Below, piece after piece: positions 18,205 to 25,958 of a DNA stretch of 64,000 nucleotides. The number at the start of each line of letters is the position of its first letter. Position 1 is the stretch's first letter. The position numbers and the translations under genes are program-made. Below the pieces are notes generated by a model. The model was not told the DNA's origin and made no database searches. It worked only from the letters and a program-made list of their open reading frames with translations. This stretch comes from Pseudobacteriovorax sp. (lineage in GTDB: Bacteria > Bdellovibrionota_B > Oligoflexia > Oligoflexales > Oligoflexaceae): positions 29,006 to 93,005 of the forward strand of contig JABSRP010000035.1 of assembly GCA_013215145.1 (NCBI GenBank), given 5' to 3'.

Positions 18205-19199
18205 TCAAATACCCCGCTTTTGATCAGATCCATGGCTGTCTCGGTCATATGCTCGCTATAAGCATGGAGTTTCCAGTGATTGGGCTTCCAACCTTTCACG
18301 AAACGATAAAAATCAGCCCATGCTAGAGGATAAAGCCTACGCCATTGCTCTTCGATCTCTTGGAAGCAGTCGCCAAACCCTCGTTGGCTCAAACCAGAAT
18401 GTAGCTGAGTAAAGTAGTGCTCCAGTAGAGAGGATTCTTTGGCAAAGCATGCCTCCGCAGTTAGGCAGCTGCTCATAAAGTATGCTAAGTCCTTCATGCC
18501 ACTACCGCCACCAACGTATTGAAAGTCCACGGCTGCTACCGTTGGAAGGTTTGTGGAAAAGCAAAAATTGGCGATTTTGGCATCACCGTGGACAATGGTT
18601 TGCCAAGGGCATCGCTTCAGGGCTAGGTCGATGCTAGCTGCCATGTCGCGCAGTGTTCCCGCGGCAAGTGCTTGCCATTCATCTGGACGGGTTTCCAAGT
18701 GCCAGTAAGTTCCGGTCTGCCAAAGCCCCTTTGGTTTTTTGCTCAGGCCATGAGCGTGGAACGCTGCCAACCAATTCACACAGGCCTTGACGTCCCGCTC
18801 AGTAGGCTCGGATTTAAGTAGGTCAAATCCGGCTAGGCTAAGATCCTCTAAGACAATCACGCGATGGCTCTCGGTGTTAATGACACCATAGCAATGAGGG
18901 ATGCGGCAAAGGCTCGGGTATAAGCTGCTGTGGGTTTCATACCAATGAGACTCCACCTCGTAGGATTTTATCTTTCGTTTGTGCGCATGCTGACTGCTCC
19001 AACCATGAGGATGAGATGCCTGAGCTTCTAGGCTAATCAATTTGATAATCACTGACGGAATTGCAGCGTCTTTGAGGTCAACGCGGATGATGCTGCCGTA
19101 ACCGTTCCAAAGATCCTGAAGGTTTTCTCTTGTCCTGGCATCCTTTGCTTTCATAAGTCTGGCGACGGTTGAAAAGAGTTCGGTTGGCGGTTTCGTCAC
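18198..19199 (-). CDS. APH/ecdysteroid-kinase-like phosphotransferase
   Basis: A 333-residue protein of the aminoglycoside-phosphotransferase/choline-kinase fold, closest in feel to EcKinase-like or DUF1679-like members. Motifs are IVLEDLS (about 122-128, hinge), the catalytic loop VHGDAKIANFCF (about 203-214) with Asp206 and Asn211, and the metal-binding AVDFQYVGGGSGMKDLAY (about 222-239). It should phosphorylate a small hydroxylated molecule in the cytoplasm. It is the first gene of a two-gene operon with an IMPase-family phosphatase, so opposing phosphorylation and dephosphorylation of a related metabolite is possible (inference). Confidence 0.78.
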   Translation of the reverse strand: MTKPPTELFSTVARLMKAKDARTRENLQDLWNGYGSIIRVDLKDAAIPSVIIKLISLEAQASHPHGWSSQHAHKRKIKSYEVESHWYETHSSLYPSLCRIPHCYGVINTESHRVIVLEDLSLAGFDLLKSEPTERDVKACVNWLAAFHAHGLSKKPKGLWQTGTYWHLETRPDEWQALAAGTLRDMAASIDLALKRCPWQTIVHGDAKIANFCFSTNLPTVAAVDFQYVGGGSGMKDLAYFMSSCLTAEACFAKESSLLEHYFTQLHSGLSQRGFGDCFQEIEEQWRRLYPLAWADFYRFVKGWKPNHWKLHAYSEHMTETAMDLIKSGVFDC

Positions 19200-19245
19200 G
19201 GCTGCGGCTCTAGGCTGGTTGTAAAAGCCTACACTATAATGCAGC

Positions 19246-19297
19246 TCGCAAAACGAAACAAGCCCTCCTAGCAGACTTAAGTCGAAGCTAAGAGGGC
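19246..19297 (-). terminator. Rho-independent terminator of the His-rich secreted protein gene
   Basis: GCCCTCCTAGC (19262-19272) pairs with GCTAAGAGGGC (19287-19297) with one mismatch. The loop contains a small palindrome (GACTTAAGTC), and on the minus strand TTGTTTCGTTTTG follows. It is placed 24 bases after the stop at 19321. Confidence 0.75.
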
Positions 19298-19320
19298 CTG
19301 AGTGTGAAGAGCGTTTGAGA

Positions 19321-19917
19321 CTAAAGTCCGATTTTCACCCGAAAAGGAGGGATCTCCGTTCGGATCTGAATCCTTGGGTGATGGACGCGAACACGATGAT
19401 GCTTATAGCGTGGTCGGTGCTTGACCTTGCGATAGTGCCTATGATGACTCCTCGTTTTGATGTAGACAGGGGCCGACTCGTAGACGACATGACTCTCATA
19501 ATGAGGACTGGAATCATAGTGATGATGCACCTCGGTCACCTGGTCAGGACAATCATAGTCAGGATCGTAGTTATGAACCCTTGCTGGGACGACTAGCTTA
19601 AAGTTATGGGTGGTTTGCCATGATGCAGAGTGAGCCTGGACATGCAGCTTCTGCCGATATTCCTTGCGTGGAATATACTCGCTCAATGAGTAGGTAGAAC
19701 CAACGCGATCCATAGCATAACGCTTACCAGAAATGGAGACATGAGAACAGATACTATCATAAACTTCGAGATAGACGCCGTTACGATCGTAACTAGTGAC
19801 AGCCGTACCTTCGCAGGCTCCCAAAAAGACTTGTTGGTTTCTTGGACTAAGCTTGTTGCCAGCCATTGCAGGTAGGGCAACAATGAGGCTGAGACTTGTA
19901 AAAATAATGGATTTCAT
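19321..19917 (-). CDS. Secreted His/Arg/Tyr-rich basic protein
   Basis: A 198-residue protein with a signal peptide (MKSIIFTSLSLIVALPAMA). The N-terminal half is globular with a Cys pair (35, 57). The C-terminal third is extremely rich in His, Tyr, Arg and Lys (about residues 130-185, with runs such as HHHYDSS and RSHHRHYRK), suggesting metal or polyanion binding in the periplasm. No family is recognised. It has its own terminator, so it is probably monocistronic. Confidence 0.7.
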   Translation of the reverse strand: MKSIIFTSLSLIVALPAMAGNKLSPRNQQVFLGACEGTAVTSYDRNGVYLEVYDSICSHVSISGKRYAMDRVGSTYSLSEYIPRKEYRQKLHVQAHSASWQTTHNFKLVVPARVHNYDPDYDCPDQVTEVHHHYDSSPHYESHVVYESAPVYIKTRSHHRHYRKVKHRPRYKHHRVRVHHPRIQIRTEIPPFRVKIGL

Positions 19918-20251
19918 AATACTAACTTCCTATCTTAAAACCTTCACACAACATGAGAGTTGCAAGCTCGGGGCCAGTGGTAACTGTCCGAAAATACGTA
20001 GGTTAATAGGAGGGTGCGAGGGCCCACCTGTGATCTAATAGGCACAGGTTTTCAGGTAAAATTACAAGTATAAATGGCGTAGATGTTGAGCTTACTCTTT
20101 TGCTTGGATGGTTGATTTTGATCTGAGGCCTTGGCCTCAGATCATAGAAAATGAATTAGCTCCAAAAACTCAAATCAATATATTTGCACTTGGGATTAGG
20201 GGCAAGTGGGATGTTTTTGTAATAGTCGCAACAATAAATTGGAAGGTGTAT
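19918..20251. other. Intergenic region with strong palindrome
   Basis: No convincing gene. A frame of about 80 codons on the plus strand crosses both hairpins and has no ribosome binding site. The region holds the perfect palindrome at 20120-20143 and, further right, the terminator of the metalloprotease gene. Confidence 0.5.
20120..20143. repeat. Perfect inverted repeat
   Basis: GATCTGAGGCC (20120-20130) and GGCCTCAGATC (20133-20143) are exact reverse complements separated by TT. Neither side has a T run, so it does not look like an ordinary terminator. It may be a protein-binding palindrome or a REP-like element. Confidence 0.6.
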
Positions 20252-20284
20252 CTAAAAACATGGGAAGAGGCGGGAGCCTCTTCC
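20252..20284 (-). terminator. Rho-independent terminator of the metalloprotease gene
   Basis: GGAAGAGGC (20263-20271) and GCCTCTTCC (20276-20284) form a perfect 9-bp stem with a 4-nt loop. On the minus strand CATGTTTTTAG follows. It lies 31 bases after the stop at 20315. Confidence 0.8.
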
Positions 20285-20314
20285 GTCCGAAACTTCTATC
20301 AGGTTAACCCAAAC

Positions 20315-22858
20315 CTAGACAAGATCCTTCAAAGTCTTTTGAATCTCTTTGCTTAAGCCCTTGTAATGGGTTTTTAAGTCCAGTGGGATGCCGCTAGCTC
20401 TTGAAGCACGCTTAAAGTAGTCTTGTAACGACTCTAGTTCCTGAGCGGCTGCAAATCTTGCTGTGGCGGGTATGGCTGCATTGCTGTCTTTTAGTAGCTT
20501 ACTAAAGTGAGAAACCAGAGCGACCTGAGACAGTCTTCGCGACGAGGGATTGCTGCGGGCCGGATAAGAGGTGACGATGGCCGAAGATAGATCGCGGAAC
20601 ATTGGGGCGATCTTGTAAGTGTCTGGATGAGTGAGCCCCGTGTTTTCCATGCGAGCCAAAGTCTTTGCGTGAAAGAGGTGGCCTAGCACGGCAGCATCCA
20701 CTGAACGCATGTAGCCTGCTAAATCAAAGGCGGGTGACTTGCGAGAAAAATCGAAACTACGTCTTTGATCGATGATTTTACTCCAGTATTCACTTGGGAT
20801 ACCAAAGTTTTCCTGGGACCAATAGAAGTCTTTGATTAGAGCAATGGCCTCTTTTTGTTTCTCTGTCTCCACCGGGGTCAGTGGCTGATAACTCTTGGGG
20901 TCTTCTGGGAGTTGCTGGCTCATGTAAATACCGCCCACATGCTTTGAGGCAATCATAAAGCTGCTGCGGAAGTTTCCGAGAATCAGTCGCATCGTAGACT
21001 GGAACTTTAATGGAGACGCTCCAGCCACCAGTGTCTTTTCTTTTAGATCGGGTAGCATGGTTCTGAGCTGACCGAGTCTATGACGTGCCCAAGCGATACT
21101 ATCATCACCCATATCTCCTACGTTGACACGAGGATCGATACCTCTCTCGCTGCTTCTCATATCATCGGCATCGTTGCCAAAGGCGAGGTTAGGCTCTGTC
21201 GCTCGCGAAAGGATTTTTTCACGTAGCGCTTTAGCTTCTGCTGGATCTTCAGGGGCTTGGTGATAACCGAACTCAATGGCCCATAGATCGTAGTCGCCCA
21301 TGCGATCTTCATAAAAACGTTGGCGATCTTGGGGGATGTTGTTTTGCAAATTGATTGGTAGGTAATCCATAACTGTGTGAGCCAGACGCGTCTTGCTGTT
21401 ATCGATAATCGAAGCTGTGCTGATAGTTTGTGATGACCTCATGTTATGCATGAGGCCAATGGTATGACCGACCTCATGGGCCACTAGGTGCCGGACTGCC
21501 TGCTGGACCGCTTGGCTGGCGTAGAGCTCTTCGTCTGAGGCAAAGCTGCTGATGGCTGAGGCAAGGGCTAGGCCTTGACCCACGCTGTGACCGATGTGGC
21601 AGCTATGGCCGTCTAATCCAGCGACCTGTCCCGATATTTCGGCTTGGGCGGAACGAGCTCTAACAAACGCCCATTCCAACATGATATCAGCTGCGATAAC
21701 CTGACCCGTGCGTGGATCAAAGTAGTTTGGGCCGTAGCCACCGAAGTAGACCTCTGGGCTCGACGCCCAACGGAGTACGTTGTAATCGAGATCGCCCGCG
21801 TCCCAGGTTGCATCGTCGGGCTGCTGTTTGACGACGATAGCATTGGAAAATCCCGCCTTTTCAAAGGCCTCGTTCCAATACAGAGCACCTTCGCGAATCG
21901 CTGGCCTTAGCGCCACTGGTGTCGCCCTATCAATCCACCAAACAATAGGCTCTACTGGATCAGACACAGCCGCCTTGGGGTCTTTCTTCACAAGTTTCCA
22001 ACGCTTTATGTAATCCCTAGTGGGCCGCACTGAACGGGGGTCAGTCTGATCATCAACATAGGTTTGGAAAAAGCCAACGCGATGATCGGCAAGCCTTGGC
22101 TCATAGGTACCAAGCCCAGGTGCCTTAGTGAATATATGCCGTAATTTAATGTTGAACTGTCGTTTGTCGGTTTGCGACATGTGGCTTGGCGTTAGGGGAT
22201 TTTTGTTGTTGTAAACGTAACGCACGGTGATGTGAGTATTACTCGGGTAGTTTGAGCTATCGAAGACACGGGTTTTGTCTTTGCTGAGATCGCCAAACTT
22301 AAAAGTTTTTTTCGGATCACTTTTAGGATTTGATGCCGGCGTCAAGGCAAAAAAAGCTTCGCCCAAAATAAAATCTTTGAGGGGGATGAGGAACTTTGTT
22401 TCGTCCTTGTCTTGGGCCGCAATGGGGATGCTGGCGATGACGGATCGCTGGACAGTTTGCGGGGCAGCTTTTTTCAGTTCACTGGCAGGGTCGTAGTAAT
22501 AGTTGTAATTGTCTTCTACGATCTCGATGTTGCCAAAGTGTTTTACAAACTGAATGACCTTGTGGTTGGCAATGCGACCGCGAAACGTTCCTCTCTGTGC
22601 GTCGTCAACGTAGGCGAAGTAAAGGAAGTCTTGGTCCAGTTGGGACTTGCCGATTTGAATATGCTGCTCACCGGTTTTTTTGTTTTGAAAGATAGGGAAC
22701 AATCCCTCGGATACCGCTGCGCCTTTGGTAATGGATTCCCAACCTTTGATTCCCGACGATTCAGCTGCAGCCGTCTTCTTCGAAGCGGCTTTCTTGCTGT
22801 CGTTCTGGCAGCCAATCGCGACTGCGGCTAACAGCAGATAGGTTCCGAGTTTCATCAT
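20315..22858 (-). CDS. Zinc-dependent metalloprotease lipoprotein (DUF5117/DUF4953-type, HExxHxxGxxHN)
   Basis: A roughly 847-residue envelope metalloprotease. The lipoprotein signal ends LLAAVAIGC. An N-terminal beta domain of the DUF5117 type (about 40-220) precedes the metzincin-like catalytic domain. The zinc motif is HEVGHTIGLMHN (about residues 460-471), preceded by YNVLRWASSPEVYFGGYGPN and a DPRTGQVIAADIMLE block typical of this family. The C-terminal 250 residues are helical. It probably degrades proteins in the periplasm or at the surface; the family is common in Bacteroidetes and delta-type bacteria. The start is taken as ATG 22858 (GGAGG 7 nt upstream) rather than ATG 22864, which is too close to that box. 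Confidence 0.85.
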   Translation of the reverse strand: MMKLGTYLLLAAVAIGCQNDSKKAASKKTAAAESSGIKGWESITKGAAVSEGLFPIFQNKKTGEQHIQIGKSQLDQDFLYFAYVDDAQRGTFRGRIANHKVIQFVKHFGNIEIVEDNYNYYYDPASELKKAAPQTVQRSVIASIPIAAQDKDETKFLIPLKDFILGEAFFALTPASNPKSDPKKTFKFGDLSKDKTRVFDSSNYPSNTHITVRYVYNNKNPLTPSHMSQTDKRQFNIKLRHIFTKAPGLGTYEPRLADHRVGFFQTYVDDQTDPRSVRPTRDYIKRWKLVKKDPKAAVSDPVEPIVWWIDRATPVALRPAIREGALYWNEAFEKAGFSNAIVVKQQPDDATWDAGDLDYNVLRWASSPEVYFGGYGPNYFDPRTGQVIAADIMLEWAFVRARSAQAEISGQVAGLDGHSCHIGHSVGQGLALASAISSFASDEELYASQAVQQAVRHLVAHEVGHTIGLMHNMRSSQTISTASIIDNSKTRLAHTVMDYLPINLQNNIPQDRQRFYEDRMGDYDLWAIEFGYHQAPEDPAEAKALREKILSRATEPNLAFGNDADDMRSSERGIDPRVNVGDMGDDSIAWARHRLGQLRTMLPDLKEKTLVAGASPLKFQSTMRLILGNFRSSFMIASKHVGGIYMSQQLPEDPKSYQPLTPVETEKQKEAIALIKDFYWSQENFGIPSEYWSKIIDQRRSFDFSRKSPAFDLAGYMRSVDAAVLGHLFHAKTLARMENTGLTHPDTYKIAPMFRDLSSAIVTSYPARSNPSSRRLSQVALVSHFSKLLKDSNAAIPATARFAAAQELESLQDYFKRASRASGIPLDLKTHYKGLSKEIQKTLKDLV

Positions 22859-23624
22859 CTTCATGCCTCCTTTTTGACTTGCTTTATTGACCGAAGCCAG
22901 TCAGCAAAAATTTATGGTGCTATTGAGTCTATTGACCTTTACATGAGGGGGGATTGACACACAAACTAAAGATTACCAACCGGCCTGGGATCGGCAAATC
23001 TGTGGCAGTAACTAGTTTAAAAAGGCTATGCGATGGCCGTTAATGCTGATTTTTTTTCAGAAAGATTGCCAATGCAGAGTACTCCCGCAGGCAAGCGTCG
23101 GAGCAGGGAATCCTGACTATGCGCTACTGACTTCATTTTGGGATAAACCTATTTAGCTCACTCATTTGAATGATGCTAGCCATCAGGAGAACAGGTGAAC
23201 TCGCACTGGGTTTGTTGTTGACATTCATTGGAAACTACGTTTTTGGCGGTGAGACGACCGAAACTCTGCGAAGCGCATGCTGGTGGATTGATGGTCCGAA
23301 GGTCTTGTTTACTTATCTTCCATAGAGCTCTTGGTAAAATGAGCTCCAGGCATTTTGTCTAATGAGGAGATGTGAGACGTCTCCTTTGATCCATGGGGTG
23401 CTAGTTGATATTTGGAAAATTGATGACACGAACTCTAAGAATGAAACTACCTGTGCCTTGGTTTAGCCGCTTAATAATAGAGTGAAACTTCATCTGAGTA
23501 TAATGACTCATTTTCGATAGATCTCAAAAAAAACTGCAATATTTAATAGTCCGACTCCGTATTAAGTCTGTTGCTTTTATAACAAAGGTGACTTTCGACA
23601 ATCATATTTTAAGGGAGTATACAG
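22859..23624. other. Long region without a well-supported gene
   Basis: About 765 bases. It holds the metalloprotease leader, one plausible short frame (listed separately) and a 7-bp hairpin at 23366-23384 (GGAGATG/CGTCTCC with one wobble pair). No other coding signal is visible. The AT content rises towards 23.6 kb, where the accessory island begins. Confidence 0.4.
23170..23325 (+). CDS. Possible small membrane or secreted peptide
   Basis: A 51-codon frame from ATG 23170 (or 23173). It begins with a signal-like or transmembrane segment (RRTGELALGLLLTFIGNYVFG) followed by a short tail with SACWWIDG. It could be the N-terminal remnant of an exported protein. There is no clear Shine-Dalgarno and no family match. 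Confidence 0.3.
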   Translation: MMLAIRRTGELALGLLLTFIGNYVFGGETTETLRSACWWIDGPKVLFTYLP

Positions 23625-23924
23625 ATGAAGAAGTTCAAATAAGGTCAAACGAAAATCAATCGCATTGCTCGCGATTCCCTGCTTGCGTCTAGTTTGATGC
23701 TAGGGGTGGAAGCTACGGCTTTAAGCAAGGGTCATATGGAGGAACCCGATCGGGAACTTTGGGAGCATATTAACACGGCTGTAGCTGGGATGCTTGGAAC
23801 GGGGAGTTTGGGTTGTGGCGCTGGTGCTAGAGAAGCTGCGGAGAGATTTGAAAGACCAGAGCGTGAAGAGTCAGAAGGGAATCGCATAGAGAGAAGTCCT
23901 GGCGGTGGTATTCCCGAATGGTAA
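23625..23924 (+). pseudogene. Small exported-like protein gene with in-frame TAA at codon 6
   Basis: ATG 23625 has a good GGGAG box 8 nt upstream, but after MKKFK comes TAA (23640-23642). The same frame then stays open for 93 more codons. Read through, the product would be 99 residues with a basic start, a hydrophobic stretch (SLLASSLMLGVEATALS), a Gly-rich turn and a charged tail (REAAERFERPEREESEG) ending GGGIPEW. This looks like a short signal-bearing or precursor peptide disabled by one nonsense mutation. ATG 23694 could start a shorter version but lacks a ribosome binding site. No family is recognised. Confidence 0.45.
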
Positions 23925-23969
23925 TCCCGAGGGTAATCCAATTTTAGGACGAGTTAAACCTTTTATTGA

Positions 23970-25144
23970 ATGATAATAGAGTTCGCGATGGCTATCAATG
24001 ATCTTGAAACAATAAAGTCGGAGATAAAAGAAACTTTTGGATTACATCTCTCGGTGGATACTGATAAAGAGATTGAAGAGAGCTTTCGCGGACTCTCCTC
24101 GGGGTTACTTGAAAAAAATATTGGTAAAATCATTAAGGAGATCACGCGGATATTTAATATGTCCTTTGGATCGGTCGGATTGAAGTACGTGGTTTAAAAC
24201 ACATTTTAGCTTGGAAACAATCAAATCCGAGCTTTCAAGTTTCCCTGTGGATCCATAGTGGATGCTACTTGGCTGGAGTATACAAAAAGCTCTGCAACGA
24301 GGTGTACCGATCAAATAACTATCATGCATGCTCTTTGATTAGATTTCAAAATAGAGTCTTCGCTTCGATTACTGAAGGATTGCGAAAAGGGAAAACATTT
24401 GATCAAGGTCTAATCGCCTATTTTAGTAATAGAGATTCCAGTCTTGCGGAAGACTTAATACGTGAAAGAACTGACATAGAACACTATTATCAATCTGTTG
24501 CAAGATTTATTGAATTAAGAGATGTTCAGAATCAATTAGATTCTATTATGGATGAAGACTGTCAGAGGTATTACATACAAGAGATCGCCTTGCGGGGAAA
24601 TATGGCCTCTTCTAGTGATATTTTGCGACTCAATATTCTGTATCGGCAAGGTGGGGTTTACGTTGATTGCGATACACTTCCTGATCTCGATCATATTTTT
24701 CCTGAGTCTAATCGTTACTGTCTTGAAAACAACATTAGTTCCCTATATGTGGACGTACTGAAATCAGAGCTCTATCTTCGAAACATTGAACCTTTTTTAC
24801 AAACGATAGATTGTGGTCAAGAATCTCCTAAAAAACTAGAACAGGTAGATCTAGAGTTTAGCACCGTTAGTAGTTTTGTTCAGGGATGTTTTGGAAGCTT
24901 ATACGATATTATGATGCAGGAATGTAGCCCCATTGCGCCTAATTTCTTTGAAGAAAAAATCCAACGTCCTTGTCTGAAAGCTAAATGCTTCCCGCCCTTT
25001 TTCAAAGTCTGTATCAATTATATCGAAAAAACAAAGGAATCAAAAAGAAAATATAGAATCAATAGGATATTGAGGGGACAGAACACCCTCGGATTGCTAA
25101 GCTATTTCTTAGCAATTGTTTCGACAATTCTAGAAAATCGATGA
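23970..25144 (+). pseudogene. TcdA/TcdB-type glycosyltransferase, split by a one-base frameshift near 24158
   Basis: Two overlapping frames give one enzyme. The 5' frame (ATG 23970 or 23988 to 24197) gives a helical N-terminus ending EITRIFN. The next frame (open from 24158) reads YVLWIGRIEVRGLKHILAWK, which is the conserved first strand and the 'hFxWIG' motif of glucosylating toxins. It continues into SSSDILRLNILYRQGG and YVDCDTLPDLD, giving the conserved Ser-Asp-x-x-Arg and DxD metal/UDP-sugar motifs. The joined product would be about 385 residues, the size of the catalytic domain of large clostridial toxins and of related effectors. These glycosylate host proteins such as GTPases, using UDP-sugars and Mn2+. 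No translocation or repeat domains follow. It lies in an AT-rich island, so transfer is likely. It is either a pseudogene or a sequence error. Confidence 0.72.
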
Positions 25145-25321
25145 ACTGTATAGAAAAAACAGAACTTACAACCTGCTAAATCCAAAGCTACTCTAGCAAA
25201 TTTGGATGAAATTATGGCCTCATAGATTTTTCGCAAACGGCAACAAATAGACTCTCAATAATTTTTGTTAAATACCGTTAAGCTGAAAATAATCTGTGGA
25301 AAAATTAGAAAGGAGGGATGC

Positions 25322-25489
25322 ATGAAAAAAAATAAGTTAGAAAAGCTAATTTCGTTGACTGAGGCAAAATTAAAGGCTTCCAGAGTAGCCATCGATGTTT
25401 CCCAGCGTATGTGTCGGTTTAGTCGAATATTGATCGAAAACAGGCCTGCAAAACCGAGGGTTGTTATGAAAAATGACAGTTTCTCTTGA
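25322..25489 (+). CDS. Small basic helical protein
   Basis: A 55-residue protein starting at ATG 25322 behind a strong AGGAGGG box. The frame extends further upstream, but the ribosome binding site decides this start. It is Lys/Arg-rich, with a helix (LEKLISLTEAKLKASRVAI) and a single Cys. It lies between the glycosyltransferase and a hairpin-controlled micro-ORF, all on the same strand. It could be a leader/precursor peptide or small regulator. No family is recognised. Confidence 0.5.
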   Translation: MKKNKLEKLISLTEAKLKASRVAIDVSQRMCRFSRILIENRPAKPRVVMKNDSFS

Positions 25490-25749
25490 TATAGCTACGT
25501 AAGACAATCGTTTAAGGTTGGAAACTAACCGAAGGTAAGTTTTACGAGGTGCTTCAAAATTGTATTTAAGCTCACAAATCGAATGTCAACTAATTGAATA
25601 GTTGTCTGTTTTTTGCCTTACCATGGGGCAGAAGCAGATTTGCAATGAAGCCAGTGAAAATTAAAGAGATATCTAATGAGGCATAAAACCCTCAAACTTG
25701 ATCCAACCATAATAGAAAACAAAAATCAGAAGTTTTTAAAATAACCCTG
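25490..25749. other. AT-rich gap
   Basis: No supported gene. One 22-codon frame beginning at the ATG near 25676 (MRHKTLKLDP...) has only a weak upstream purine run. The gap leads into the hairpin at 25750. Confidence 0.4.
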
Positions 25750-25768
25750 CCTCCGAGATATTCGGAGG
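25750..25768 (+). promoter_or_regulatory. Hairpin masking a ribosome binding site
   Basis: CCTCCGA (25750-25756) pairs exactly with TCGGAGG (25762-25768) around the loop GATAT. The right arm is itself the GGAGG Shine-Dalgarno for the ATG at 25778, 9 nt away. Folding would block initiation. This suggests translational control of the downstream micro-ORF or coupling to upstream ribosomes. Confidence 0.5.
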
Positions 25769-25777
25769 AAAAACAGC

Positions 25778-25852
25778 ATGCTTAAATTTGGCAACAATTT
25801 ATCTATCCCATTAGAATTACAACCTAACTTCCAGGTCCTTACCTCTACCTAG
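25778..25852 (+). CDS. 24-residue micro-ORF
   Basis: ATG 25778 to TAG 25852 encodes a 24-residue peptide (begins MLKFGNNLSIPLELQ) with an excellent but hairpin-embedded GGAGG. It could be a leader peptide controlling the kinase gene 107 bases downstream, or a small functional peptide. The only support is the ribosome binding site and position. Confidence 0.35.
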   Translation: MLKFGNNLSIPLELQPNFQVLTST

Positions 25853-25958
25853 CTGTAAAAAACATAATACAATCCTATTGTCTACGGGGAGAATTCTGCC
25901 TACTTCGGAACGCTTTGAAAGCCCGATAAACCCAAAGTGGGTTCCGTAAAGGCTATCA

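Noticed and set aside
20108..20356. An 82-codon plus-strand frame
   Set aside because: It runs through a palindrome and the metalloprotease terminator, has no ribosome binding site, and ends inside the opposite gene.
23694..25852. The short peptides as a ribosomal-peptide (RiPP) cluster with the glycosyltransferase
   Set aside because: No maturation enzyme such as a radical SAM, LanM or YcaO protein is present, and the peptides share no common leader; kept only as unexplained small genes.
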